Positions 1 through 8,315 of a stretch of DNA of 64,000 nucleotides are shown here, piece by piece. Each line of letters begins with the position of its first letter. Position 1 is the stretch's first letter. A program made the translations under genes and the position numbers. This DNA is from Companilactobacillus heilongjiangensis (GTDB taxonomy: Bacteria > Bacillota > Bacilli > Lactobacillales > Lactobacillaceae): positions 930,001 through 994,000 of the forward strand of contig NZ_CP012559.1 in NCBI RefSeq assembly GCF_000831645.3, given 5' to 3'. Under the pieces are notes generated by a model that was not told the DNA's origin, did not search any database, and worked only from the letters and a program-made list of their open reading frames with translations.

Positions 1-2
1 AA

Positions 3-245
3 GAACACCACATACCTGTGATAGCAATAACTAGAGAGGACACACCACTGTTTAGTTCAAGTGATATCTGCTTAACAATTCCAGATAATGAACGGACTAT
101 TCGTGTGGCAGCTATTGCTTCAAAGATTTCTACTATGTATATAACGGATCTTTTATTTATAAGCGTCATGCAATTAAGATATGGTGAGATGAAAGAATCA
201 GCCATTCGAACGAATCATTTAATCAATAAATTAAAAGAAAAATAG
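3..245 (+). CDS. MurR/RpiR-family transcriptional regulator, C-terminal end (5' truncated by window)
   Basis: The reading frame is already open at base 3 and ends at 245, so only about 80 C-terminal residues are present. The visible part resembles the end of the SIS sugar-phosphate-binding domain of RpiR-type regulators: a strand with VIAITRE, then SSSDICLTIPD, then a helix rich in A, I and S. Its stop lies 12 bases before murQ, with murQ's Shine-Dalgarno in between, so the two are probably cotranscribed. In other bacteria MurR responds to MurNAc-6-phosphate and controls murQ; assigning this fragment to MurR rests mainly on the neighbour. The N-terminal HTH is outside the window. Confidence 0.75.
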   Translation, partial: EHHIPVIAITREDTPLFSSSDICLTIPDNERTIRVAAIASKISTMYITDLLFISVMQLRYGEMKESAIRTNHLINKLKEK

Positions 246-257
246 GAGTAAGGGTCG

Positions 258-1166
258 ATGAATGTAGATGACGTAACAAAGTTGAAGACTGAATCTCGTA
301 ATCCCAAGACAACTAATATCGGCAATATGAACGGTCACAAAGTTGCACAATTAATTAATAGTGAAGATTTTGCAGTAGCTGAAGCAATTGAAAAAGTTAC
401 AGGATCAATTGGTGATGCAATTGAACAAGCTTCGATTAAATTTCAAAATGGGGGTCGTTTGATCTATATCGGTGCAGGAACTTCAGGCCGATTGGGTGCC
501 TTAGACGCAATTGAATTAACTCCAACTTATGGTGTGCCAGCTACTAGAGCTTTTGGTCTTCTTGCAGGGGGCAAGAAAGCCATGTATGAAGCCGTTGAGG
601 GTGCTGAGGATTCTAAAGAGCTTGCACTGGAAGATTTAAAAAATGTAAATCTTAATTCTAATGATGTAGTTATTAGTTTGTCAGCAAGTGGTCGCACACC
701 GTATGCTTTATCAGCAATTGAATATGGAAATGAGATTGGTAGTTTAACTATTGCAGTCATTTGCAATCCTGATAGTCCAATGGCTAAAACAAGCAATATT
801 GCAGTCGCACCAGTAGTGGGTCCAGAAGTTGTTACTGGTTCAACAAGAATGAAAGCTGGATCAGCACAAAAAATGATTTTAAATATTATCTCCACGGGAA
901 TAATGATTAAATCCGGTTACGTTTATGAAAATTTAATGATAAATGTTCAACCAACAAATGAAAAACTAGTTGCTAGGTCAATTGGTATTATTGAACAAAT
1001 CCTAAAGGTTAAAGAAGAAGTCGCACGAGAAATTTTTAATAACTCACATAAGAATATTGCAGTTGGACTTATTATGTTTAAACTCAATTTGTCTTATGAG
1101 GAAGCTATTAATCTATTTGAAAAGAATCAAAGAAATATCCATAAGATTGCGGGTATGGATAAGTAG
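258..1166 (+). CDS. murQ: N-acetylmuramic acid 6-phosphate etherase MurQ
   Basis: MurQ cleaves the D-lactyl ether of MurNAc-6-phosphate to give GlcNAc-6-phosphate and lactate, a cytoplasmic step of cell-wall sugar recycling. The 302-residue length is normal for the family. Visible signatures are the SIS-domain glycine motif GAGTSGRLG near residue 71, SASGRTPY near 135 and the family motif GSTRMKAGSAQK near 195. The acidic residues expected for catalysis are present (DAIELTPT after the first motif). The ATG start follows AGGAGTAAGGG at a good distance. It is preceded by the probable murR gene and followed by a strong terminator at 1182-1228, so it ends its operon. Confidence 0.95.
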   Translation: MNVDDVTKLKTESRNPKTTNIGNMNGHKVAQLINSEDFAVAEAIEKVTGSIGDAIEQASIKFQNGGRLIYIGAGTSGRLGALDAIELTPTYGVPATRAFGLLAGGKKAMYEAVEGAEDSKELALEDLKNVNLNSNDVVISLSASGRTPYALSAIEYGNEIGSLTIAVICNPDSPMAKTSNIAVAPVVGPEVVTGSTRMKAGSAQKMILNIISTGIMIKSGYVYENLMINVQPTNEKLVARSIGIIEQILKVKEEVAREIFNNSHKNIAVGLIMFKLNLSYEEAINLFEKNQRNIHKIAGMDK

Positions 1167-1181
1167 TTAAAATTGGTAATT

Positions 1182-1228
1182 GTGTATTAATTCCCCCTGT
1201 TTTTGGGTAATTAATGCACATTTTTTTT
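1182..1228 (+). terminator. Rho-independent terminator after murQ
   Basis: GTGTATTAATT pairs imperfectly with AATTAATGCAC around a C-run/G-run inner stem and is followed by eight T. The ATG at 1214 lies inside this stem, which argues against it as the start of the next gene. Confidence 0.85.
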
Positions 1229-1240
1229 GGAGTGAAAATA

Positions 1241-2032
1241 ATGGATAAAATCATCTTATATGTTTTAGTAATTGTTTTTTCAAATACCGTCGGCGCAATT
1301 TCTGGTATGGGTGGCGGCGTGATTATTAAGCCCGTTTTGGATGCTGTCAGTCATGATCCACTGGTTGCAATCAACTTTTATTCCAGTTTTGCCGTTTTTA
1401 TCATGTCAATTGTCTCCACAATCAAGAATACCAAGAAAAATATTGATATGAATTGGGGTGAAGTGCTGTATCTTTCGATGGGTTCACTATTTGGTGGGAA
1501 GTTGGGAGATTGGTTGTTCATGTTTCTCAAAGGTATTTTGGATAATGATAAAATGCTTAATCTCGTTCAAATTATTGTCGTTGTAATCAGTTTAATATTG
1601 GCACTGCTATTTTCTAAAAATAGTGGCTGGAAATTTTCCAAACGTACTTCAACGATTCTCTTCCTATTAAGTGGTGTTTTTCTAGGAACACTTTCAACAT
1701 TCTTAGGTATCGGTGGAGGACCAATAAATGTAGCACTGCTGATTTTTGTCTTCAACTTTGATGCTAAAAAGGCAGCTATTTATTCCATTGCTTCAATTTT
1801 CTTCTCACAGTTTATGAAGTTGAGTTCACTCGTACCTGTGTTACATAAATTGCCAATTGATTTACATTTACTACCATTTATAATGGTTTCAGCGATTGTC
1901 GGTGGTTATCTAGGATCAACTATCAGTGCGAAAGCATCGAATAAATTTGTGCTCAATTTGTATAAAGTCGTTGTTGTCTTTGTAATTGGACTGAATATTT
2001 ATAATGGCTTGATTATTTTGAATATTATCTAA
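1241..2032 (+). CDS. TauE/SafE-family sulfite/anion exporter, integral membrane
   Basis: A polytopic membrane protein of about 263 residues with some eight hydrophobic segments. It carries the paired glycine-rich motifs of the TauE/SafE (DUF81) family: SGMGGGVIIKP near the N-terminus and LGIGGGPINVALL at the start of the second half, reflecting the internal duplication typical of these transporters. Characterised members move sulfite, sulfoacetate or other organic anions; the substrate here is not known. I chose ATG 1241, which has GGAG nine bases upstream, rather than ATG 1214, which lies within the preceding terminator. The gene is flanked by terminators and looks monocistronic. Confidence 0.88.
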   Translation: MDKIILYVLVIVFSNTVGAISGMGGGVIIKPVLDAVSHDPLVAINFYSSFAVFIMSIVSTIKNTKKNIDMNWGEVLYLSMGSLFGGKLGDWLFMFLKGILDNDKMLNLVQIIVVVISLILALLFSKNSGWKFSKRTSTILFLLSGVFLGTLSTFLGIGGGPINVALLIFVFNFDAKKAAIYSIASIFFSQFMKLSSLVPVLHKLPIDLHLLPFIMVSAIVGGYLGSTISAKASNKFVLNLYKVVVVFVIGLNIYNGLIILNII

Positions 2033-2035
2033 AAA

Positions 2036-2070
2036 AGTGTCGTCATATTTAATATTGACGGCGCTTTTTC
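2036..2070 (+). terminator. Terminator after the TauE-family gene
   Basis: AGTGTCGTCA pairs with TGACGGCGCT (one G-T pair) around an AT-rich loop, followed by TTTTT. Confidence 0.85.
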
Positions 2071-2138
2071 TATTTATAAAAATAATTTTGAAAAACTTTT
2101 ATACAATATCAATTTTGCCATATAGTGACATATCCATT

Positions 2139-2147
2139 TGCTAGAAT
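2139..2147 (+). promoter_or_regulatory. Extended -10 promoter of the SLAP gene cluster
   Basis: TGCTAGAAT fits the extended -10 consensus TGnTATAAT. Transcription would begin near 2154, leaving about 29 nt before the TTG start at 2183 but only 8 nt before ATG 2162. Confidence 0.5.
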
Positions 2148-2182
2148 TTAGCAGTAAATAAATGTTATTGGAGGATATGATT

Positions 2183-3247
2183 TTGAAGAAAATGATTAAA
2201 TATATGGGGATTACCGCTGCTACATTGTTGGCCGTTGCACCAATTGCTATGCCTGTGATTAGTTCAGCTACTGAAACTACTGTTAAGGCTGATGCAGCCA
2301 GTGGAGTTAATCAAGCCGATGTTCAAAAGTGGTTAGGCGAAGTTAAGAATCAAGTTACTATTAAGTCCGGAAACAATCTTGTGAGAACTGAAGATATGGA
2401 AATGGGATATGTCATGGGTTCTGACGGTATTTTTAGTTATGGAACTGATCAATTAACACCACAAAGTCCTGTTTTTGATAGATATGCTGATGCATCTAAA
2501 AATTTAACAAATGATTTATTTGCTAGTTTTAATGACAATGCTAATGGTGATGATTTATTCTTTAACAACCGTAATATTGGGGTTCTCATGACAGCCACTG
2601 CTAATGATGGCAGTATTTCTGGAAACTTAAAACCAGCCGATATTAATAAAGTATTGCAAAGTGGAGCCGGCGTTACTTTCCATGTAAAACTTGCCTATGT
2701 TGCTGGAGAACCAAAAGGTAGTGATTTTTATGGTAATGATGCTACCCCTACTATCTTAGGTTCTAAAGACGTTGTTGTAACTGTTGGTACAAGTTCTGAA
2801 AATACTGGAGATCAAAACAATCAAAAACAAGCAACCGGAATCAACTATGATGGAATATACTCAACAACAGTTAATGCCAAGTTATATGATGGAAACGGTA
2901 AAGCCACTTCTGCTATATTGCCAAAGAATTCACTTTGGAAAATTGACAGAAAGTTAACAGCTGATGGTACAACGTATTATCGTGTTGCTCCAAATGAATG
3001 GATTAAGGAAAACGATGGTATTCAAATTTTTCCAGATGTTGCAACTGTAACGACTAGCAGACAAGCAAAACTTTATACAGCAGCCGGAAAAGTAATCACT
3101 GACCGTGTTTTGGCTCCAAACACTTCATGGTATACAGATAGAGTTGGTATAGTTAATAATGAAAATATGAGACGTGTCGCTACCGATGAGTGGGTTTCAT
3201 TTAACGATTTGAAAGCTTCCGGTAATATTGCCGTGGGGACTAATTAA
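2183..3247 (+). CDS. Secreted SLAP-domain protein with two C-terminal repeats
   Basis: Predicted secreted, cell-wall-associated protein of about 354 residues. It starts MKKMIKYM with a hydrophobic core (ITAATLLAVAPIAM) and a likely signal-peptidase site in the Ala-rich stretch before residue 40. The middle (about 45-210) is an unrecognised domain. Two SLAP-type repeats close the protein, each with a K-L-Y opening, a GK element and a closing YYRVAPNEW or RRVATDEW motif. SLAP domains bind secondary wall polymers non-covalently in lactobacilli. I chose TTG 2183 because GGAGG (2170-2174) sits eight bases upstream; ATG 2162 lies upstream of that site. It is first of three tandem SLAP genes, three bases before the next. 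Confidence 0.8.
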   Translation: MKKMIKYMGITAATLLAVAPIAMPVISSATETTVKADAASGVNQADVQKWLGEVKNQVTIKSGNNLVRTEDMEMGYVMGSDGIFSYGTDQLTPQSPVFDRYADASKNLTNDLFASFNDNANGDDLFFNNRNIGVLMTATANDGSISGNLKPADINKVLQSGAGVTFHVKLAYVAGEPKGSDFYGNDATPTILGSKDVVVTVGTSSENTGDQNNQKQATGINYDGIYSTTVNAKLYDGNGKATSAILPKNSLWKIDRKLTADGTTYYRVAPNEWIKENDGIQIFPDVATVTTSRQAKLYTAAGKVITDRVLAPNTSWYTDRVGIVNNENMRRVATDEWVSFNDLKASGNIAVGTN

Positions 3248-3250
3248 AAT

Positions 3251-3880
3251 ATGAAATATAGTAGTTTAAAATTAAAAAAAAGTCTTACTATTTGCATGAT
3301 GTCAGTAGGTTTGCTAGGAGCTTTAAGTCCTGTTTTAACGACAGGTTTGGCTGCACAGACGGTTGAAGCTGAATCACTTGATTTTAACTTTGATCCAGAT
3401 GAGGTTGGTCCTGTAGCTATTCCAATGTATGTAAATGTTGATGGACAAGAGCGAAGTGTTGAGACTTTAGATTATGTTTGGATTCCTAAAGTTGGTGGGA
3501 TGGAAACAATTAACGCACCATTGGTAGATAAACATGTTGCAAGTCCAAGTAAAATTATAGTTTTACGAACGACCACTGGATTAAGAGTGCTACAAGCACC
3601 AACTTATACTCCAAGTGATCCTAAAATGGCTCCTAAAACTGCGACGATAGAAAAACGTGTGGAAGATATTACTGTTAGAAATGATAAGGGAAACTTTTGT
3701 CCTTTAGTAGCTTTTTCTACAAAAACAGGAGAGATTTATAATTTATCAGATAGAGCCTTAGGCAATAATACTGATTGGTATTCAGATAAGGTTAAAACTT
3801 ATGATGGTGCTCAATATTACCGTGTTGCGACAAATGAATGGGTTAAAGATATATACTTCCATGGTGGGAGTAGTATTTAA
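3251..3880 (+). CDS. Secreted SLAP-domain protein, single repeat
   Basis: A 209-residue secreted protein with a lysine-rich N-terminus and a hydrophobic stretch (LTICMMSVGLLGALSPVL), with likely cleavage after the VEAE region near residue 40. The central 100 residues match nothing I recognise. One SLAP repeat ends the protein, closing with YYRVATNEWVKD. It starts three bases after the preceding gene's stop, so the two are translated from one mRNA. The central region contains VNVDGQERSVETLDYVW, which suggests a small beta-rich domain. Function beyond wall attachment cannot be read from the sequence. Confidence 0.75.
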   Translation: MKYSSLKLKKSLTICMMSVGLLGALSPVLTTGLAAQTVEAESLDFNFDPDEVGPVAIPMYVNVDGQERSVETLDYVWIPKVGGMETINAPLVDKHVASPSKIIVLRTTTGLRVLQAPTYTPSDPKMAPKTATIEKRVEDITVRNDKGNFCPLVAFSTKTGEIYNLSDRALGNNTDWYSDKVKTYDGAQYYRVATNEWVKDIYFHGGSSI

Positions 3881-3911
3881 TCACAAAATATAACTCCTGG
3901 GGGATTAATTT

Positions 3912-4724
3912 ATGAAGATAGTCAAAAATTTGATTTTATCTATGGCATTATTAGCCTCAGCAACTGGAGCAATGATGCTTTCTCAAAAAGATGCTGATGC
4001 TGCTAAAGTTGCCAGCGTTAATAACAACGTTGCCCGTTTGTATCGTGAGGATGGCAAACTTATTACCGATCGAGCATTAGGACCAAATAGTAATTGGTTA
4101 GTTGGTAGAATTTTTACTCACAATGGTGAAACGTATTATCAAGTTGCTACTAAAGAATATTTAAAGGCTAATAATGCTAAAAGGTTATATGATAATACGA
4201 ATCCTTCTTTGAATTACACACCTAATATTCAACGGATTAATCAATATTTCATCAAATATCTTAATGCTTTGCATGCTGCTAATGGGACTCCTATGACCAC
4301 GACAACAGCTGATATGTTTGAATATGCCAATCATCGTGCTTATCAACAAGTTGGCGATACACTGGATCATTCCACTAGACCTAGAGATACAGAAGATAAT
4401 CTCTATGGTTTTGGATATGATTATATTCTTAAATATGGTCAATATGAAGAAATGAAATCAGATCGGGATGTTGCTTATTATCTTTTAAAGGGTTGGTATG
4501 ACGACAATAACAATATCTCATATGGACCTGGACAAGTAGGTCATTTTGGACATCGTGCTGCCTTAATTTATACGGGTAATCCTGCTGCATTAGGAATGTC
4601 AGACAATGCTACTGCTATGAGTGCCGAATGGCCTGAAGATTTAGATGGATTAAATAGTATTTATAATTACACTGGTTCAAATCCAAATACCAAATTTGTT
4701 TCAAAAGATGTTGTTCCAGAATAA
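3912..4724 (+). CDS. Secreted protein: SLAP repeat plus SEC10/PgrA-like CAP domain
   Basis: A 270-residue secreted protein. Signal peptide: MKIVKNLILSMALLASATGA, with cleavage likely in the ADA region near residue 30. One SLAP repeat (about 35-85) closes with YYQVATKEYLK, here at the N-terminal side. Residues 95-250 resemble the SEC10/PgrA surface-exclusion type of CAP/SCP domain: ANHRAYQQ, LDHSTRPR, GFGYDYILKYG, LLKGWYDDN and VGHFGHRAALIY, with conserved His that could bind metal. Such proteins occur on lactobacillus and enterococcus surfaces; their biochemical role is unclear. RBS GGGGGA precedes ATG 3912. Third and last gene of the cluster, followed by the terminator at 4741-4777. Confidence 0.78.
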   Translation: MKIVKNLILSMALLASATGAMMLSQKDADAAKVASVNNNVARLYREDGKLITDRALGPNSNWLVGRIFTHNGETYYQVATKEYLKANNAKRLYDNTNPSLNYTPNIQRINQYFIKYLNALHAANGTPMTTTTADMFEYANHRAYQQVGDTLDHSTRPRDTEDNLYGFGYDYILKYGQYEEMKSDRDVAYYLLKGWYDDNNNISYGPGQVGHFGHRAALIYTGNPAALGMSDNATAMSAEWPEDLDGLNSIYNYTGSNPNTKFVSKDVVPE

Positions 4725-4740
4725 AAATTGATTGATATAC

Positions 4741-4777
4741 AAAAAAGTCGCCGAAGAAAATTTCGACGATTTTTTTG
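4741..4777. terminator. Bidirectional terminator between convergent genes
   Basis: A-run, GTCGCCGAA paired with TTCGACGAT, T-run. It serves the SLAP cluster (+) and the YjbR-type gene (-). Confidence 0.85.
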
Positions 4778-4780
4778 TAT

Positions 4781-5455
4781 TTAGTTTTTATTCAAATCAT
4801 CAGTCAACTCTTTAGGTAAATGACGTGGACCGCGGACAGCTCTAACTCCCAGAGTTTTTAGTTTATTTAAAGGATATTGAGCGGAATCGTATGTATTAAT
4901 TAAATGAATTTTCATAACATATTTCATGGCTAGGTTTTTATCATGATAGTTATAAGGAATATTTGTATCTATTACTAAACATTTATAAATCAAAGCAGAG
5001 ATAGGTGCAGCAACATATATATAGACAATGTCGTCTGCCTTAATATTCGTTGATTGCTTCCAAGTAATAGTAGGATTCTCTGCGAAAGCCTTTGCCAAAT
5101 CAAAATATTTAGGATTAGCTGGAATAATCCACTCTTGTCCAGTTGTGACAGGATTAAACTCAAAGCATTCTTCAGCAATTTTTTTCAGCAGGACAGTGTA
5201 TTTCTTCTTCACATCTGATGCAAAGGAACCCAGAACTTGATTGGAGCGGAAATTATTATATTCGGAATTAAAATTCTTATCAATAACCTTGCCGGTCAAT
5301 TGTCCTGCTTTATCAACGGTCAGTGAAATAAGCAGGTCAGCGTCAGGGATTTCAGTTGAAAAAGTATATATATTGTCCACTTTTTTAAATCCAAAGTTCA
5401 GTAATTTTTTAAAATTTGGTTTGTGATTCGTGAAAATCTTGTCTTCTATTTGCAC
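4781..5455 (-). CDS. MmcQ/YjbR-like DNA-binding-fold protein with C-terminal extension
   Basis: A 224-residue soluble protein. The first 110 residues resemble the MmcQ/YjbR (CyaY-like) family, with VDKAGQLTGKVIDK and VLGSFASDVKKKY. The C-terminal half (GQEWIIPANPKYFDLAKAF followed by DDIVYIYVAAP) looks like a second small beta domain of the EVE/PUA kind found fused to YjbR domains in lactobacilli; that part is an inference from pattern only. The start is GTG 5455, preceded on the minus strand by AGGAAG. The family has no firmly assigned cellular role. It is monocistronic and shares a terminator with the SLAP cluster. Confidence 0.65.
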   Translation of the reverse strand: MQIEDKIFTNHKPNFKKLLNFGFKKVDNIYTFSTEIPDADLLISLTVDKAGQLTGKVIDKNFNSEYNNFRSNQVLGSFASDVKKKYTVLLKKIAEECFEFNPVTTGQEWIIPANPKYFDLAKAFAENPTITWKQSTNIKADDIVYIYVAAPISALIYKCLVIDTNIPYNYHDKNLAMKYVMKIHLINTYDSAQYPLNKLKTLGVRAVRGPRHLPKELTDDLNKN

Positions 5456-5524
5456 ATTTAAAACTTCCTACATATTTGTTTAAGAATAACTTGGTAAACT
5501 TAAATACAATTATAATGCATATCA

Positions 5525-5541
5525 ATCAAGGTTGTCTTGAT
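5525..5541. promoter_or_regulatory. Inverted repeat, possible operator
   Basis: ATCAAG-GTTGT-CTTGAT is a perfect 6-bp inverted repeat near a TATAAT sequence for the minus-strand gene. I know no regulator with this exact site. Confidence 0.25.
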
Positions 5542-5708
5542 ATGGAATTGATATGTTAGAACGAATTTCTTAATATCACTAATTTAGTTATTGACTGTAA
5601 CCAAACGTTATAGTTTAAAATGGTATGCGTATAGAAAATCCACTAGTATCTTTGGATAGCGAAAATAGTAAGATTTAAATGATTTAAGTAAGTTGAGGAG
5701 ATCAATGT

Positions 5709-8246
5709 ATGCCAGAAAAAAACACAAAAGCTAATCAAATTGAAGTGCACGGAGGGAAAGTCCATAATTTAAAAAATATTGATGTAAATATTCCATTGGA
5801 TAAGTTTGTAGCTATTTCTGGTCCATCTGGTTCGGGGAAAAGTTCTTTAGCAATGGGAATTTTGTACGCGGAAGGTTCTCGTCGTTATTTGGAAGCTTTG
5901 TCAACTTATACTAGACGAAGAATCAGTCAGAATAAACGGTCACAAGTTCAAGAGGTTAAGCATATTCCTTCAGCTATTGCTTTACGTCAACGACCAAATG
6001 TTCCTTCCGAGCGTTCGACCGTGGGTTCGATGAGTGAACTGTTTAATGTGGTTCGGCTGATTTTTTCCCGATTGGGCTCAACCGTCTGTCCAAATGGTCA
6101 TCGAATACAACCTAGTTTGAAGATTGCTCAATCAATGGATCTTCCCGGAGGTCCCGATAGTCGCATGGGAATTATTGTTTGTCCAACTTGTGGGATTGAG
6201 TTTATGGCTAAATCAGCTGAGGACTTTGCTTTTAATTCTGGTGGGGCTTGTAAACAGTGTCATGGTACGGGTAAAATCCGTGAATTGGATGAGAGTAAGT
6301 TAATTGGCGATGAGAATCAAACTCTTGCAGAGGGTGCAGTCGCATCATGGCATTTACCAGGTCGTAATTTTATGCCTACTGTTGCTGCAACTTTAGGTGT
6401 TCGAACAGATGTCCCTTATAAGGACTTGACCGATAAGGAAAAGAATATTGTCTTGCATGGCGAGAAGAAACAATATTCGGTTGACTTTAGAACTTCAACT
6501 GGACGTGTATTTCACACCGATAAGACTCTTTATGAGAACGCTTATGAGGCGGTTTATGATTCCTTAAAGACCGTTAAGAGTGAACGTTCTATCAATAAAA
6601 TTAATCAATTTTTCCATTTTTCAGTCTGCCCAACTTGTCATGGAACTCGTTTGAATCCTGAGCTGTTGACACAATTAGTTGGTGGCATGAATATTGCTGA
6701 AGTGTCTGAACTAACCTTAGGAAAGCTAACTGATTGGGAAACACAGACTAAGCAAGAATTACCAGCTGAAATGAAAGCTATGGCTGACGTTTTATTTAAG
6801 AATTTAACCGATACCTTGCGTCCATTACTAGAGTTGGGATTGAATTATTTGACGCTATCTCGGAATGGAAATACTTTATCAACTGGTGAGTTGCAACGGA
6901 TTCAGCTTTCGAAGACATTGCGGACTGAAACAACTGGTGTTTTGTATGTGTTGGATGAGCCTTCAATTGGATTGCATCCAGACAATGTTAAAGGCCTAAT
7001 AAATATTTTCAGAGCTTTGATTGCCCAAGGTAATTCACTGGTGGTAGTTGATCATGAGGTCGATATCATTGAAGCAGCTGATTGGGTCATTGAAGTTGGG
7101 CCTGGATCTGGGGATGCTGGCGGTCGCATTATTGCCGAGGGCACACCCAGCTCATTGAAACAAAACAGGAATTCACTAATAGGTCCCTTTATTTCTGGAA
7201 AAGCTGATATTATGCATGATAAAGTTCCTGTATCCAAAGATGCTGAAAGATTAACAACTCATTTGGAAGTTGATAAATATTTCAATCTACATGATATTAC
7301 TGTCACTATTCCCGGAAATGAAATTACGGCTGTCACTGGTTTCTCAGGCGCTGGTAAGACTAGTTTGATTTTAGATAGTTTAGTGCCTGCAATTGAATCG
7401 AAAAAAGAAAAGCGCTCTTTGCCAAAGCAAGTTAAAACCTTGAAGACCAATTTAACGGATGTTGTCAGTGTCGATGCCAAGCCAATTGGTAAAAATGCTC
7501 GTTCAAGTTTGGCTACTTATACGTCTATTATGGATAATCTAAGACGAATTTTTGCTGATTTGCCAGAATCTAAGAAGCGACATTATGGGATTGCTTATTT
7601 CTCATATAACAATAAACAAGGTGCTTGTGAACATTGTGGTGGGGTCGGCGTAATTTCACTAGATATTCAATACTTGCCCGATATGGAAGAAATTTGTCCT
7701 TACTGTAATGGAACTCGTTATAAACCAGAAATTCAGGAAATTCGTTGGCACGGATATACGATTGTTGATTTATTAAACTTGTCAGTCAAAGAAGCCTTGA
7801 GTGTTTTCCAAGATGTGCCTGCAATTGAGAAGCAGTTACAATTATTGGATGAGATTGGTTTGAGTTACTTACATTTAGGTGAAAGTACTCCTAGTCTGTC
7901 TGGTGGTGAAGCACAAAGACTTAAACTCGTTAACCATCTGAATAAGAAACAAGCCCAGACGTTATTTGTTTTTGATGAACCATCAGTGGGATTACATCCT
8001 CAAGATGTACAGACATTGCTTGGAGTTATCAATAAGCTCAAGGAAAAGGGGGCAACTGTCATCATTATTACGCATGATTTGGATTTGATGGCAAACGCAG
8101 ATTATATGATTGATCTGGGACCTAAAGGCGGTTCTTCAGGTGGTAAGTTAATGGCTGCCGGTACTCCTCAACAACTTATCGAAAAATCGCATAGTTTAAC
8201 CATTGATTACCTAAAGGAACATTTCCAAAAGTTTGGTTTGATTTAA
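5709..8246 (+). CDS. UvrA-like ABC ATPase, class II (lacking the UvrB-binding domain)
   Basis: An 845-residue UvrA paralogue with two ABC modules. Module 1: Walker A GPSGSGKSS near residue 38, zinc-binding CPTCG and CKQCHGTG, then CPTCHGTR, signature STGELQRIQLSK and Walker B LYVLDEPSIG. Module 2: Walker A FSGAGKTS, CEHCGGVG with CPYCNGTR, signature LSGGEAQRLKLV and LFVFDEPSVG. Between RSTVGSMSE and the first zinc motifs there are only about 65 residues, where UvrA carries a longer UvrB-binding insert; this is the mark of class II UvrA. Such proteins are linked to DNA-damage or drug tolerance rather than core excision repair. RBS GAGGAG precedes the ATG. Ends at a shared terminator. Confidence 0.87.
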   Translation: MPEKNTKANQIEVHGGKVHNLKNIDVNIPLDKFVAISGPSGSGKSSLAMGILYAEGSRRYLEALSTYTRRRISQNKRSQVQEVKHIPSAIALRQRPNVPSERSTVGSMSELFNVVRLIFSRLGSTVCPNGHRIQPSLKIAQSMDLPGGPDSRMGIIVCPTCGIEFMAKSAEDFAFNSGGACKQCHGTGKIRELDESKLIGDENQTLAEGAVASWHLPGRNFMPTVAATLGVRTDVPYKDLTDKEKNIVLHGEKKQYSVDFRTSTGRVFHTDKTLYENAYEAVYDSLKTVKSERSINKINQFFHFSVCPTCHGTRLNPELLTQLVGGMNIAEVSELTLGKLTDWETQTKQELPAEMKAMADVLFKNLTDTLRPLLELGLNYLTLSRNGNTLSTGELQRIQLSKTLRTETTGVLYVLDEPSIGLHPDNVKGLINIFRALIAQGNSLVVVDHEVDIIEAADWVIEVGPGSGDAGGRIIAEGTPSSLKQNRNSLIGPFISGKADIMHDKVPVSKDAERLTTHLEVDKYFNLHDITVTIPGNEITAVTGFSGAGKTSLILDSLVPAIESKKEKRSLPKQVKTLKTNLTDVVSVDAKPIGKNARSSLATYTSIMDNLRRIFADLPESKKRHYGIAYFSYNNKQGACEHCGGVGVISLDIQYLPDMEEICPYCNGTRYKPEIQEIRWHGYTIVDLLNLSVKEALSVFQDVPAIEKQLQLLDEIGLSYLHLGESTPSLSGGEAQRLKLVNHLNKKQAQTLFVFDEPSVGLHPQDVQTLLGVINKLKEKGATVIIITHDLDLMANADYMIDLGPKGGSSGGKLMAAGTPQQLIEKSHSLTIDYLKEHFQKFGLI

Positions 8247-8268
8247 GTTATTAGAAAATTTAGATACG

Positions 8269-8304
8269 AAAAAGCCGTCGAAAATAAAAATTCGACGGCT
8301 TTTG
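8269..8304. terminator. Bidirectional terminator between the uvrA-like gene and glyA
   Basis: Perfect 13-bp stem AAAAGCCGTCGAA / TTCGACGGCTTTT around a short A-rich loop. Confidence 0.93.
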
Positions 8305-8315
8305 TATTGTTCTAT

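Noticed and set aside
527-895. 122-residue frame on - inside murQ
   Set aside because: Shadow of the murQ coding sequence, with no own ribosome site.
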